From Pseudomonadota bacterium (GTDB lineage: Bacteria > Pseudomonadota > Gammaproteobacteria > Steroidobacterales > Steroidobacteraceae), in the NCBI GenBank assembly GCA_023391335.1, contig JAEWBG010000111.1:53452-117451 (forward strand): 64,000 nt of DNA. Direction: 5' to 3'. The notes below the pieces were generated by a model. It made no database searches. It was not told the DNA's origin and saw only the letters and a list, made by a program, of their open reading frames with translations. Position numbers and translations under genes: made by a program. This document shows positions 1 through 9,461 of this stretch, one piece after another. The first letter of the stretch is position 1, and every line of letters begins with the position of its first letter.

Positions 1-2
1 GA

Positions 3-620
3 GTGGATTTGCAACGGTTCTATGGAAAAACCGATCGACCTCTACGTTCCGAACTTCGAATTAGCGATGACCTGATTCTCGTTGGCGCAGTGGGCAACAT
101 TCGCAAGCCGAAGTCTTACGATGTATTTCTCCGCGCAGCCAAGTTGCTAACGCAGCGGTCCGAACGATTTCGATTCGTGATAGCAGGTGAGGGCTCGGGC
201 AAACTGCACGAAGAATTGCTTGTATTGCGCCGCGAACTAGGACTCGAGCAGAAGGCAACCTTTTTGGGCCTGCGTAGCGACATTCCGGAAATCATGCGCA
301 GCCTAGATGTTTACGTGCTCAGCTCGAGCACCGAGGGATTTTCTATCGCCTGTATCGAAGCGATGGCGGCAGGAACGCCGGTCGTGGCCACGCGCAGCGG
401 CGGACCCGAAGAAATTTTAGCGGACGGTCATTCTGGCCTACTCGTCCCTGTCAAAGATCCCGACGCTTTGGCCAATGCGGTTTACAAAATCGCTTCCGAT
501 GTTGAGTTATCAAACAAACTTGTCGCTGGCGCAGCGACTCGAGTTGAAAGTCGTTATACACTGGGTGCGATGCTTAAGGCCTATGAACAATTGATTCGCG
601 ACGTAGCGCAAAGAAAATAA
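3..620 (+). CDS. GT4 family glycosyltransferase, 3' part
   Basis: C-terminal part of a GT-B fold, family 4 glycosyltransferase. The frame is open to the window edge and begins with VDLQRF, which matches the inner 'NGVDxxRF' motif found mid-protein in this family, so the true start lies upstream and the GTG at position 3 is internal. The rest holds the donor-binding half: a G-x-G-x-L stretch (AGEGSGKL), then STEGFSIACIEAMAAG, which carries the E-x7-E signature that contacts the nucleotide sugar, then a GTPVVATRSGG loop. It should add a sugar to a lipid-linked repeat unit at the cytoplasmic face. The gene ends just before a polysaccharide deacetylase on the same strand, and both converge on the XrtA operon, so a role in that exopolysaccharide is likely. 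Sugar specificity cannot be read from the sequence. Confidence 0.9.
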   Translation: MDLQRFYGKTDRPLRSELRISDDLILVGAVGNIRKPKSYDVFLRAAKLLTQRSERFRFVIAGEGSGKLHEELLVLRRELGLEQKATFLGLRSDIPEIMRSLDVYVLSSSTEGFSIACIEAMAAGTPVVATRSGGPEEILADGHSGLLVPVKDPDALANAVYKIASDVELSNKLVAGAATRVESRYTLGAMLKAYEQLIRDVAQRK

Positions 621-624
621 GTTG

Positions 625-1659
625 ATGTCTTCGGCAACGCCGACACCGAACACGGCTGTTCGACTCCTAACGGGACGATTTTCACGGACGCTATTTCGCC
701 CTCTCATGCGTGACAGGGCGACGATATTCATGCTGCATCGGATTCACAACCCAGAGACCGGTGTTCATGGGCACAGCATCGCGTTCATCCGCGAAGCGAT
801 CGACGCGCTCCGAAATAGTGGCGCAAAAACGGTCTCCCTGCGAACACTCGTAGATGCATGGCGTGCGGGAACAGACATAGATCCTGATTGGGTCGTTTTC
901 ACACTTGATGACGGTTTTGCCGACCACGCCGACATGGCGCAGCAAGCGTTTGTTTCGATGCAATGTCCCGTGACCATATTCTTGATCACAGGTTTCTTGG
1001 ACGGTCAGTGTTGGCCCTGGGACGATCAGCTATCGTATGTAATCCGACATGCGAACGAGCACATAAACCGCGTTTTAGTGGCGGAGAAAGAATTTGCGCT
1101 CGAACTACGTACGTTGGACGGGCAGTCGAAGGCGGTGGAAGCTATCAGAAATCATTGCAAGACTGTGCGCGGCCTCAATCCGTATGAAGCGGCAAAGGCA
1201 TTGGCTCAACAGTTAGACGTGCAGATACCTCAAAAGCCGCCTCAGCACTACCAGCCCATAGCCTGGGAACGAGCTCGCGAACTAGAACGCAGCGGTTTCG
1301 TTGAGTTCGGCCCTCATTCAGTAAGTCATCGAATCTTCTCGACACTTGATGAGAGCGAGTCGCGCATTGAGATCGAAACTTCTTGGAATCGTGTTCGTGC
1401 CGAGTTGCGCAATCCGTTGCCGATCTTTGCTTGGCCTACTGGGCGTCCGGGAGATTTCGAGGATAGGGATGTCCTGATTGCTCGTAAGGCAGGGTTACTA
1501 GCGAGTGTCAGCACGAAAGCGGGTTATGCGCATCGAGTCGCGAAAGATGACCCCGATTCCTTATTCAAATTGTCGCGCTTCAGCCTTCCGAATGAGCTCT
1601 CGACAGTGTTGCGCTATGGCTCCTGGTTAGAGCGCGGCCGACAATTGTTGCCCGTCTAA
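625..1659 (+). CDS. polysaccharide deacetylase family protein (NodB-like)
   Basis: Carbohydrate esterase family 4-like protein of 344 aa. A NodB motif 1 variant (VVFTLDDGFADH) carries the paired aspartates for catalysis and metal binding, and FGPHSVSH fits motif 2 with its histidines. A MLHRI segment near residue 36 resembles the opening of many exopolysaccharide-locus deacetylases. No signal peptide is evident. I start it at the ATG at 625; a TTG lies directly upstream at 622. It begins 4 bases after the glycosyltransferase stop, suggesting co-transcription. It probably removes acyl groups from a polysaccharide or lipid-linked sugar. Its stop is only 3 bases from the stop of the convergent deacetylase on the other strand, so any terminator must lie inside coding sequence. 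The substrate is unknown. Confidence 0.85.
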   Translation: MSSATPTPNTAVRLLTGRFSRTLFRPLMRDRATIFMLHRIHNPETGVHGHSIAFIREAIDALRNSGAKTVSLRTLVDAWRAGTDIDPDWVVFTLDDGFADHADMAQQAFVSMQCPVTIFLITGFLDGQCWPWDDQLSYVIRHANEHINRVLVAEKEFALELRTLDGQSKAVEAIRNHCKTVRGLNPYEAAKALAQQLDVQIPQKPPQHYQPIAWERARELERSGFVEFGPHSVSHRIFSTLDESESRIEIETSWNRVRAELRNPLPIFAWPTGRPGDFEDRDVLIARKAGLLASVSTKAGYAHRVAKDDPDSLFKLSRFSLPNELSTVLRYGSWLERGRQLLPV

Positions 1660-1662
1660 TCG

Positions 1663-2643
1663 TCAACCTATTCCAGCGAGCCGAGAGACGAAGCTCGTGG
1701 GAGTATTCGACACATCGTCGTGCACGCCCACGCGATTCAAGGTGAATCTCTGCGAGCGCGGCGTATTCCAACCTCGATGCGTTGTCACTGCACCCAGGTA
1801 ATTTGCACTCACTGTGCGAATTGCTTCAAGCGAAGTGTCCCCATTCGGATAGCAGAACGTTGCCACCTCGCTTCCGAGCTCTCGACGAATTGTCCGCCCC
1901 GATTCGGCAATCTCATCGTTGAGCTGTTCAGCGTCTGTGACCAATGAGAGTCGCGTGTGCCTGCGGGTGTGCGAACCAAATCTGATCACATTACTGGCCT
2001 GCATCTCGCGAGCCTCGTCCCAGGTGACCAGATCTCGCTCTGCCGAATCGCCGATTGCGTGTTCGACGGCAGACCGCATCTGTTCGTCTGAAAACCGCTT
2101 ACAGCGATTGATGACCTCGTCGATTTCACGTTTCGTCATCTTGCGAATCGACGGAAGAATTCCGCGTAACGAACCGGGCAATCGCTCCCATTGCTCTTGA
2201 CGGCCTGCAGATAAAATCGCTGACAACGTATTCGGCCAAAAGGAATAGCGCGTTCCCACAAGATCCGACACCAAGTAGATCGTCGCCGGTGCTTGGGCCT
2301 CGAGCAGAATCGGATACGCGTACTGATAATTATCGCGCCATCCATCGTCAAAAGTAATTGCGCAGGCGTTCTTTGGCGGAGTGCGCCCAGCGCCGACATC
2401 ACGCAACCAGTCGTCCAAATGCACAAGGGTGAAGTACTTCTTCAGCACCTCAAGATGCATCGTCAACGTCTCAGGCGAAACGTACATTCCCGCTTGTTCA
2501 GTCTCGCGCGCCGGATGTGACGTCGGCAGCACGCGGTGGTACATCAGAATGAGCAGCTCCGGAGTTGAACGTGCACGCCAGCGAATCGGTGCGGCCGCGG
2601 CGGTTGCACTCTGCAGCACATTTTTGATGAATCGCTTCATCAT
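1663..2643 (-). CDS. polysaccharide deacetylase family protein, last gene of the XrtA operon
   Basis: CE4/NodB-fold deacetylase of 326 aa. LILMYHRVLP near the N-terminus and CAITFDDGWRDNY (motif 1 with the DD pair) are typical, and FGSHTRRHTRLS supplies the second motif with metal-binding histidines. I choose the ATG at 2643 because it overlaps the stop of the upstream femAB-like gene in a TGATG arrangement, which indicates translational coupling; a longer frame upstream would be antisense-like sequence inside that gene. It is the third deacetylase in the locus, alongside the XrtA-specific one at 3713-4630 and the plus-strand one at 625-1659. It likely modifies the exopolysaccharide or its precursor; the exact linkage is unknown. 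Confidence 0.87.
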   Translation of the reverse strand: MMKRFIKNVLQSATAAAAPIRWRARSTPELLILMYHRVLPTSHPARETEQAGMYVSPETLTMHLEVLKKYFTLVHLDDWLRDVGAGRTPPKNACAITFDDGWRDNYQYAYPILLEAQAPATIYLVSDLVGTRYSFWPNTLSAILSAGRQEQWERLPGSLRGILPSIRKMTKREIDEVINRCKRFSDEQMRSAVEHAIGDSAERDLVTWDEAREMQASNVIRFGSHTRRHTRLSLVTDAEQLNDEIAESGRTIRRELGSEVATFCYPNGDTSLEAIRTVSANYLGAVTTHRGWNTPRSQRFTLNRVGVHDDVSNTPTSFVSRLAGIG

Positions 2644-3716
2644 CACCACGGCAGATTCGGACTGACCCACGGGCCAACCGTATTCGCAATCGGAAGCGGC
2701 AGTCGTCGCCAAACCTGCGTCGCGTAATACATCAAACCGCGCTCTTCACCTTCAGCCGCAGGTTCGGCGTTAGATCGCGGCGAGCGTTCCCAACGATGCC
2801 AATAAAGCTGGATGGGTTGCGCGCCCCACTGCTTCTTGAAGTTGTACGTTCCGGCGTTAACTGTCGAGCGTCCGAAGTCGAAGGCGGAGCACTTCAACTC
2901 ACACACGTGCTGCAACACTTCCCAATACAGCTTCATGTTGAATCCGAGCGGCTTCATGTCGGCTCGACATGAAGCCCACGGAATTTCTGCTCTTCCATTC
3001 GCGATCACGAGGAATGCTGCAGCTGCCGGTACGCCACGCGACGTGATCACCATCAGGGTCGTATTCTTGGGGAAGCGCTCGAGGATCGCAGCGAAGAATT
3101 TTTTCGGGTAGACGGGCGTTCCAAGATCGCGCATGTTCTGTGCGAATACTTCGTAAAACGAGCTCAGCAAATCCATCGAGCCGATCTGCACGTTAGGCTC
3201 TTCGCGATCGGCACGTTTCGCTTGCGAACGCAGCTTAGAACCGAGTTTTTTGGACAATTCCGCGAAGGTCGCTGGCAGCTCCAACACCATACTGACCTTG
3301 TCGGTTCTGACGCTCCACGAACCCGGCATCTCCTGCGCGTCGCGATACTCGACGTAAACACAACCTAGATCTCGCGCCAGCGTCGCGCCCTTCTCCATCA
3401 ACGCCTGAGCGACAGCCGGCTCATTCGCGAGCGCGCCGCCATAGTTAAAAAACGGCACTGAGGTGGCGAAGTTGCCGAGCAATACGCTCTTCTGCTGCAC
3501 GATCGGCAAGACACCTGTCAACGCGCCCGAACTATCACGAGCTTCCAAGAAATAGGCCGAATGACGGAAGACGTCGCGCGCGAGCAAGCTCCAACCGCTT
3601 CTCAAATAAATGGACGCAGTCGGATGCGACTCAACGAATGCGTCCCAGTCAGGACTCGGATCCCGACGAACGTTGATGCTCGCTGCCGCACCTGAAGCCG
3701 AGATCGATACGCTCAT
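2643..3716 (-). CDS. FemAB family XrtA/PEP-CTERM system-associated protein
   Basis: Protein of 357 aa with a GNAT/FemAB-like fold. It has SIYLRSGWSLLARDVF early, NYGGALA in the middle, a basic LRSQAKRA segment where FemAB members contact aminoacyl-tRNA or the peptide, and a C-terminal half ending in FDFGRSTVNAGTYNFKKQWG, characteristic of the exosortase-linked FemAB subgroup (TIGR03019). Classical FemAB proteins transfer amino acids from tRNA to peptidoglycan. The role of the XrtA-linked subgroup is not established, and an aminoacylation of the exopolysaccharide is only an inference. It overlaps the upstream deacetylase gene by 4 bases (ATGA) and couples to the downstream one through TGATG. 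Confidence 0.88.
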   Translation of the reverse strand: MSVSISASGAAASINVRRDPSPDWDAFVESHPTASIYLRSGWSLLARDVFRHSAYFLEARDSSGALTGVLPIVQQKSVLLGNFATSVPFFNYGGALANEPAVAQALMEKGATLARDLGCVYVEYRDAQEMPGSWSVRTDKVSMVLELPATFAELSKKLGSKLRSQAKRADREEPNVQIGSMDLLSSFYEVFAQNMRDLGTPVYPKKFFAAILERFPKNTTLMVITSRGVPAAAAFLVIANGRAEIPWASCRADMKPLGFNMKLYWEVLQHVCELKCSAFDFGRSTVNAGTYNFKKQWGAQPIQLYWHRWERSPRSNAEPAAEGEERGLMYYATQVWRRLPLPIANTVGPWVSPNLPW

Positions 3717-4630
3717 CGTGCGAACGCGAAGATGGGCGCGCTCGTCGGCGACTCAGTAGTTTCGTGCGTACCGACCAACTTCAGGTTCTCGAGAACGTCT
3801 TTCATCGTCGAGAAGCGGAATTGAGAGATGAGCGTCTTTAGACGCGCTTCGCAGCGCGAGAGATTGGTGTAGTGGCGGAAAGTGGAAAGCGCACTCGTTT
3901 TAATGCGAGGTTGCCCTGGATCCACTTCCCACGGATGCAGATAGAACACGAAGGGCCGCCCCATTCGATTCAGTTTGCTCAACCCAGCACGCGTAATCGA
4001 GTACGGCAACAGTCTGAAATATCCGCCGCCTGAAACCGGAATGCGCAAGCCCAGCAACTTCGACGTGGACATCGGAAACTCGACGATCGTCTTGCCATTG
4101 GGGGCTCGAATTCGAGCCGGGGCCTGCGGCGCATCCGGGATGCCGTACACGTCGTGCTTGATCGGGAAAATGCTCGAGTCGTAAACGAAACCCAGATCGC
4201 ACAATGCATCGAGGGCCCATAGCGACCGGCGGGTTATCGAATAGGTGGAGGCGCGGTAGCCTTCGACTCGTGCGCCGATGATGTCTTCAAGCAGCGCTTT
4301 TGAATCCCGAGTTTCGGTGTAGAACTCTTCCGGCGTCTGGTTAAATACGAGCTTGTGGCTCATACCATGGCTTGCGACTTCGTGGCCACGCCGGTGAATC
4401 TCTTTGATCAAATCGGGGCTGCGTCGTGCTACCCAGCCCAAGACGAAGAATGTCGCGCGAATGTTCGACTGCTCGAACAGGTCCAAAAGACTTCGAGTAT
4501 TAGCTTCGACGCGATACTCCATATTGTCCCACTGTGCGCGATCGATCGATTTCGCAAGCGCGGCGACGTGGAAGTAGTCCTCCACGTCCACAGTCATTGC
4601 ATTAACAATGGTGGGCTTGAGTGCATTCAC
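3713..4630 (-). CDS. XrtA system polysaccharide deacetylase
   Basis: NodB-type deacetylase of 305 aa matching the XrtA-linked subfamily (TIGR03006). It opens with AMTVDVEDYFHV, the modified motif 1 seen in this group in place of TFDDG, then HEVASHGMSHKL (motif 2 with metal histidines), YRASTYS (motif 3) and FYLHPWEVDPGQP near the C-terminus. This family sits in essentially all exosortase-A exopolysaccharide clusters and is presumed to deacetylate the polymer or a precursor. The start lies 1 base after the stop of the outer-membrane barrel gene, and the stop overlaps the FemAB start (ATGA). Confidence 0.93.
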   Translation of the reverse strand: MNALKPTIVNAMTVDVEDYFHVAALAKSIDRAQWDNMEYRVEANTRSLLDLFEQSNIRATFFVLGWVARRSPDLIKEIHRRGHEVASHGMSHKLVFNQTPEEFYTETRDSKALLEDIIGARVEGYRASTYSITRRSLWALDALCDLGFVYDSSIFPIKHDVYGIPDAPQAPARIRAPNGKTIVEFPMSTSKLLGLRIPVSGGGYFRLLPYSITRAGLSKLNRMGRPFVFYLHPWEVDPGQPRIKTSALSTFRHYTNLSRCEARLKTLISQFRFSTMKDVLENLKLVGTHETTESPTSAPIFAFAR

Positions 4631-4631
4631 G

Positions 4632-5996
4632 TCACGTTCCGGTCGTTGCAGAATCTATCGCAAAGGTCGGGAGCAAGTAGCCGGTCCGCGGCGTGCCACG
4701 CGCATATCCGATGCGAAGCCAGTACCGATTCTCGGTGTAGTCCGCAGTCGCCAAGTCGCTGTTGCGATGGAAGTAGTTGTAGGAAAGCCCGAGAACGACG
4801 TTCCGCGACAGCCGCCAAGAGAACTCCGCGCCTGCGATATCCTCGTCGTAGTCCACACCCGGCTGCTCGAAGCTAGTTGATGAGCGATTCGCATTGAACG
4901 AAAGCGAAGTCGTTTGTGACAAATCGCGCCGGAGCTCAGCGCCGAACCGAGTAATTGTTTGATCGAGACCCGGATTGTCCTGATAGGACTGATCGTTCCA
5001 CGAACCCAACAATGCAAGCCCCGTACGATTGCGAGAGAAATTCCAAGCCAACGTTACGTAGTCGCGCGTGAAAGGCTGTACGGTTTGACGGCCTGGCGCG
5101 GCATTTAAGCTCACGCCGACTGCAGTTTGCGTCGAAGCGAAGGCGCTACCCGAACTCGTGAACTCACGACCACCCGTCAGCAATACGACTGACGAACCTG
5201 AGATCCGCCTGCTCACATCGAGCCTAAACAGGAGTCCGCCATCGGAATTCGTGGCTGCATCGCGATCGATGCGGCTGTAACCAGCGTCCAGCCCGAGGCG
5301 AGTACGTGCGCCTTGTGCCTCGTATCGAATATATGCGTCATCTTGGTCGTAGTCGCCATTCAAGGATTCTTCCTTGAACTTCACCTGTTCCACTCGACCG
5401 TTCAAAGAAATAGAACTGGAACTCGACAGCAAGTGAATAAGCGCAAGCTGCCCTGCAATGCTGTCCGAGTCGAGCGGGCTTTCTTGGTATGAGGTCAGTG
5501 AGTACCGACCGCCAACGCGCAAACGCGTCTGTGAACCGAACGCAAACGTGACATCGGGACCCGTCGTAAAGTAGTTCAGGTTCTCATCGTTGTCAGGCGT
5601 GGCCGGCTGGAAGGGATCACTCAATACCTGGCCGAAATTGTCCGAAACCACCCATTGAAACCGTTCCGGAACGAAGGCGAACAGCGCATTGCCTGCAAAG
5701 TTGCCGACGAACTGAGAGTCGAAAGTGTTATCTCGGTAGTCGAAATACGCGAGATCTCCGACCGCATCTGCCTGCAATTTCGAACTCTGTTTATCGAACG
5801 AAAACTGCAGTCCCGCCGAAGCGATGTTCTCGCTCTTTTCGTTACCGGGATTACGAAGAATATTGTCGCTGTGCCCCGCGCCCAGACTAGCCTCATAGGC
5901 CAAATCTTCAGCTATCGCTTGTGGCGCACAAAGCTGAAGGATCAGACACGATACCGCGCCCGCAGTGATTCGCGGCAGAACTCCACCGTTTCTCAT
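4632..5996 (-). CDS. TIGR03016-like PEP-CTERM system-associated outer-membrane beta-barrel protein
   Basis: Outer-membrane protein of 454 aa. A Sec signal peptide (basic MRNGGVLPRI, hydrophobic core, cleavage after about APQAIA) is followed by DLAYEASLGAGHSDNILRNPGNE, the usual N-terminus of this family. The remainder is a long alternating pattern of amphipathic beta strands with many aromatic residues, as expected for a 16-20 strand barrel (for example LRVGGRYSLTSYQES, NVVLGLSYNYFHRN). The family occurs in XrtA clusters and may form an outer-membrane channel or scaffold for the polymer; its precise job is unproven. It lies between the tyrosine autokinase and the deacetylase, with a 32-base gap upstream. 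Confidence 0.88.
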   Translation of the reverse strand: MRNGGVLPRITAGAVSCLILQLCAPQAIAEDLAYEASLGAGHSDNILRNPGNEKSENIASAGLQFSFDKQSSKLQADAVGDLAYFDYRDNTFDSQFVGNFAGNALFAFVPERFQWVVSDNFGQVLSDPFQPATPDNDENLNYFTTGPDVTFAFGSQTRLRVGGRYSLTSYQESPLDSDSIAGQLALIHLLSSSSSISLNGRVEQVKFKEESLNGDYDQDDAYIRYEAQGARTRLGLDAGYSRIDRDAATNSDGGLLFRLDVSRRISGSSVVLLTGGREFTSSGSAFASTQTAVGVSLNAAPGRQTVQPFTRDYVTLAWNFSRNRTGLALLGSWNDQSYQDNPGLDQTITRFGAELRRDLSQTTSLSFNANRSSTSFEQPGVDYDEDIAGAEFSWRLSRNVVLGLSYNYFHRNSDLATADYTENRYWLRIGYARGTPRTGYLLPTFAIDSATTGT

Positions 5997-6028
5997 CTTG
6001 GTTTCCTAAAGTTGTTTGACTTGTTACG

Positions 6029-6970
6029 TCAACGGTCGGTTGGCTCGACTGGGTCGCCGTAGGTTCCGTATCCGTAGTAGCCACTCGATGGTGGCGTGTG
6101 GGCCTGATTCAAAACCAAGCTAATCGGCTTCCCTTCGCCAATCGCCTCGATTGCATCAGTCACTGCTTTCTGGACTGTCTCATCGGCACGCACAACAAGA
6201 ACGATCTGGCCCATGTTTGCAACAAGCGCTCGCGATTCGGTTGATAGCAACAAAGGTGGCGAATCGAATAGCACGATGCGCTGCTTGCCGTCGCCGACAA
6301 GCTGGAGCACGAGTTCTTCCATTCGAGGGCTCGCCAAGACTTCTGTCGCTGTTTCGATGCGCTTGCCGGCAGGCAAGACGCTGAGTCTGTCGATGCTGGT
6401 GCGGAGAATCAGCGATTCAGGGTGCAAACTGCCATCGACCAGAAGGTCAAGAAGACCGCGATCATTTTCCAGTCCGAAGATTCGACTTATGTGTGGCTTT
6501 GCGACGTCCGCATCCACTAGCAACACTTCTAGGTCCTTCTCGAGTGCCATACTGAGCGCTAGATTGACGCTCGTGAATGTCTTGCCCTCGCCGGGCAACG
6601 CACTCGCTAGCATGATGATGTTGCCGTTGGGAATCGCAACGCCACCTCGTCCAAGCGCGCTGGCGATGAGAGGCCGCTTGACTTGCTGGTACTGACTAGC
6701 GATCTGCCGCTCCATGTCAGCAGGGGGCAGCAAATCCATCTCTCGCAACTTGTTGCGATCGATCTGAACGATTTTGGTTGCCCTTTCATCACTACGCGAA
6801 GGAGAGAGCTGAACCACCGCAGGCGCGGTTGAAAACTCGCGAACTGAAGCCTTTTGCAGCTCCAAGTCGATCGTGCGAGGTGAAACCTCAGCAGCAGCCG
6901 GCCCGACCGCTGGCGGTACTGACTGCCTGGATTCTTGCAGCTTTTTTAGAGCGCGTTCGACGAGACTCAT
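6029..6970 (-). CDS. XrtA-associated tyrosine autokinase (BY-kinase)
   Basis: Cytoplasmic bacterial tyrosine kinase of 313 aa, the partner of the chain-length determinant encoded just upstream. It has a P-loop (ALPGEGKT), a Walker A' motif (VLLVDADVAKPH), a Walker B motif (IVLFDSPPLL), and a C-terminal tyrosine cluster (YYGYGTYGDP) that is the expected autophosphorylation site. The N-terminal MSLVERALKKLQESR helix is typical of the XrtA-linked group (TIGR03018). By analogy with Wzc/CpsD, cycles of phosphorylation would tune polymer length and export. The start is 9 bases after the upstream stop, and the gene is co-transcribed. Confidence 0.93.
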   Translation of the reverse strand: MSLVERALKKLQESRQSVPPAVGPAAAEVSPRTIDLELQKASVREFSTAPAVVQLSPSRSDERATKIVQIDRNKLREMDLLPPADMERQIASQYQQVKRPLIASALGRGGVAIPNGNIIMLASALPGEGKTFTSVNLALSMALEKDLEVLLVDADVAKPHISRIFGLENDRGLLDLLVDGSLHPESLILRTSIDRLSVLPAGKRIETATEVLASPRMEELVLQLVGDGKQRIVLFDSPPLLLSTESRALVANMGQIVLVVRADETVQKAVTDAIEAIGEGKPISLVLNQAHTPPSSGYYGYGTYGDPVEPTDR

Positions 6971-6979
6971 GTCGCTTCC

Positions 6980-8590
6980 TCACGCCCCTGCATGCGGGCT
7001 CAGCCGAATGCCCATGCGGCTCAATTGCAGAACGATCACTGCGACCACGAACAATCCGCCTACCGCAACGCCGAAGCGATAGTAGGAACGTCGTAGCGCG
7101 GTGCGATCCCGCTCCAACCACGACATACTGATCGCACCCAAGACTTGCAGGCCGGTTGCTTGTGCAAGGCCGCGCACTGAGGTGAACGTTGGCTTTAGCT
7201 GAAACATGAGATATGCGACGCCGCCGCCGGCCGCTAGGGCAGCAATCAAGATGCCCAGCACCATGATCGAGCGCTTCGGGGAAATCGGCTTGAAACCGGC
7301 ATTTGGCGGCTCGATCACATCAAAGCGCACTGATCCACTAGTTGTCGCTTCCTCGCCCAGCCGCGATTTTTCCAAGCGTTCGACCAATGCGGTGTAGTTG
7401 GCTTTGGTGACATCATAGTCGCGATTCAGTCGCGCGTATTCCGCTTCGACCTGCGGCATGGTGTCGAGCATCTTGCGCAGATCGGTCACATTTTTTTGAT
7501 GATCAGCCAACTCGCGGCGCAATGCTGCAACTTCGACGTCCGTTTGATTCAGAGCTAATTGAATGCTCTGGTAGACAGGATTGGTGCTGGCGCCACTTGC
7601 TGCCGCAGCATTTGGATCCCCGCGCCGCAGAGCCTCGATCTCATCCTGCCGACGCTTCTTGAGCTGCTCGAGCGTTTCACGCGTCGCGATGACATCGGGG
7701 TGTTTGTCGGTGAACCTCAGCAGCAGTTCGTCCAATCGAGCCTGGGTTTCCTTGATACGAGACAGGGTATCTCCGCCCGATGTTGGCACGCCCGCCTGAG
7801 GCGATACCATGCCGGCTGCCGCAGCGACCGGTGCCTCGCCGCGGAGCTGGCGCTGTAGCTCTTCGCGCCGCGAGGTCGCGAGTGCGAGAGATGATTGCGT
7901 CTTCGTGACTGCATCCATCTCGGCCTGCAAGCGAGTGAAGTAACCGCCCTGCTCCGTCGGCATCAATCCCACATTCGACTTTTTGAAGGCGGCGAGACGA
8001 TCCTCCGCCTGCCTTAGGCGCTGCTCGTAATCGAGTATCTGCGTCTCCAGAAACTTCTGTGCATTCACCGAGCCCTGGCGTTTACCACCCAGCGTATTCT
8101 CGATGAGGTGGGCCTGCAGGATCTCGACCGTCTTAAGCGCACGATCACGAGAGACGTCCTTATAGCTGATGCTGTAGATGCTGCCCGCTTCCTGATCGGC
8201 CGTGTTGGTGCTGGCTGAAGTAACGTTGAGCTCGACGCGATTGCGCATGTCGTCCAGTGCACGCACGATCTGCTGTGCGCTCATGGTGCGTGGATCCACC
8301 AAACCGATTTCCTGCGCCACCGGCTGAAGCTGGGGCTGGGACAAAAGCGATTGGCGCACCAGATTGAGCTGGGCATTGACGTCTTGATCTAGCGTCAGGC
8401 CCTGCAGAACTGGCTTCAGCGCAGTTTTAGTATCGACGAACACTCGCGTGCTGGCCTGATAGACGTCGCGCATCGCGAACAAAACTGCCCAGCCCACTAC
8501 GGCCACGATCCACGCCGTGATCACGGCATAACGACGATAGCGCCACGCACCGCGAACTTGATCGAGAACTTGTTCGAGCAGCTCTTGCAT
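6980..8590 (-). CDS. XrtA system polysaccharide chain-length determinant (Wzz/PCP family)
   Basis: Inner-membrane polysaccharide co-polymerase of 536 aa. A first transmembrane helix (about residues 18-38) is followed by a Wzz domain, a long periplasmic coiled coil (roughly 170-420, rich in Q, E and R), the GNVR-type segment PQVEAEYARLNRDYDVTKANY, and C-terminal hydrophobic stretches around 430-455 and 505-525. This fits the exosortase-linked chain-length family (TIGR03007), with the kinase domain on the separate downstream gene. It sets polymer length and links polymerisation to the export protein encoded upstream. The spacing is 3 bases from the export gene and 9 bases to the kinase gene, so the three form one translational block. 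Confidence 0.92.
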   Translation of the reverse strand: MQELLEQVLDQVRGAWRYRRYAVITAWIVAVVGWAVLFAMRDVYQASTRVFVDTKTALKPVLQGLTLDQDVNAQLNLVRQSLLSQPQLQPVAQEIGLVDPRTMSAQQIVRALDDMRNRVELNVTSASTNTADQEAGSIYSISYKDVSRDRALKTVEILQAHLIENTLGGKRQGSVNAQKFLETQILDYEQRLRQAEDRLAAFKKSNVGLMPTEQGGYFTRLQAEMDAVTKTQSSLALATSRREELQRQLRGEAPVAAAAGMVSPQAGVPTSGGDTLSRIKETQARLDELLLRFTDKHPDVIATRETLEQLKKRRQDEIEALRRGDPNAAAASGASTNPVYQSIQLALNQTDVEVAALRRELADHQKNVTDLRKMLDTMPQVEAEYARLNRDYDVTKANYTALVERLEKSRLGEEATTSGSVRFDVIEPPNAGFKPISPKRSIMVLGILIAALAAGGGVAYLMFQLKPTFTSVRGLAQATGLQVLGAISMSWLERDRTALRRSYYRFGVAVGGLFVVAVIVLQLSRMGIRLSPHAGA

Positions 8591-8593
8591 GTC

Positions 8594-9271
8594 TTAGAAC
8601 CGAGACTCAGGAATGACGATTACATCGCCTGGCTTCAGGGAGATGTTCTGACGCATATCGCCATCGTTCACGAGCGCCCCCACTTTCACTTTGATCTCGT
8701 GCGTCTTGCCGTTTTCGGTGCGGACGACCTTGGCGCGATTTCCGGCCGCGAACGGCCCAAGTCCGCCCACTGCAAGCACCGCGTCGAGCACCGTCAATCC
8801 GTCGCGATAGGCGATCGATTGTGGTCTCAACACTTGCCCGATCACTTTAACCTGGCTGAATGCACTCGTCGGTTGCGTCACGATCACATTGACTTGCGGG
8901 GAGCGCACGTACTCGGCAAGTACCGTTTCAATATCGTTTGCGAGTTGGGTCGGAGTCTTGCCGACCGCAATCATGTCTTGCACCAGCGGAGTAGTGATCT
9001 TGCCGTCGGGGCGAACTGGAACGGTCTGGGTCAACTCAGGATTGCGCCATACGAAGACCTGAATTGTGTCGCCAGGACCGATGACATAGTCGTTGCTGAC
9101 CTTGCTCTCCGCAGGCGCCTCTTGAGCGGCGGCCGAACCAGAAGAGGGCGCATTGGCGGCAGGCTGAGCCTTGGTTGCGGCGAAGCTGTTCGCAACCATC
9201 AATAGCCCCAAGACACACGCGAGGAAGCGGCTACCGGCAGCTTTTGAGCAGTTAACAAAACTCGAAGTCAT
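8594..9271 (-). CDS. XrtA/PEP-CTERM system exopolysaccharide export protein
   Basis: Wza-like polysaccharide export protein of 225 aa with a cleavable N-terminal signal (hydrophobic FLACVLGLLMVANSFA) and a low-complexity A/P/S linker. A Poly_export domain begins at DYVIGPGDTIQVFVWRNPEL (about residue 60) and one SLBB domain follows, with a second SLBB-like ending in LKPGDVIVIPESRF. The length suits the exosortase-linked subfamily (TIGR03027). It would form the periplasmic/outer-membrane exit for the polymer. A cysteine in the signal region is too early to call a lipobox. About 190 bases separate it from prsT; I see no convincing promoter there. Confidence 0.9.
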   Translation of the reverse strand: MTSSFVNCSKAAGSRFLACVLGLLMVANSFAATKAQPAANAPSSGSAAAQEAPAESKVSNDYVIGPGDTIQVFVWRNPELTQTVPVRPDGKITTPLVQDMIAVGKTPTQLANDIETVLAEYVRSPQVNVIVTQPTSAFSQVKVIGQVLRPQSIAYRDGLTVLDAVLAVGGLGPFAAGNRAKVVRTENGKTHEIKVKVGALVNDGDMRQNISLKPGDVIVIPESRF

Positions 9272-9461
9272 GGATGATGGCCGTCACGCTTAAGGCGCGC
9301 GTTTGCGGTGGTGGCGAATTGCGACAAGAGTATCAGATAGCCGTTTCCATCGATGCTGCCGAAGTCTCATCCTTTAGGGCAGATTTGTCAGGAAAACCGA
9401 CGGCTTACCTACATGTAATCTGACCGTTGAATACCAGGCCAGCACCTGTTGGATGCTCTCG

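Noticed and set aside
4355..4876. 173-codon plus-strand frame
   Set aside because: Antisense to the XrtA deacetylase and the outer-membrane barrel genes, with no domain similarity.
9272..9461. Sigma-54 promoter between prsT and the export gene
   Set aside because: A CTGGCCTGG stretch resembles half of the -24 element, but no GC follows at the correct spacing.
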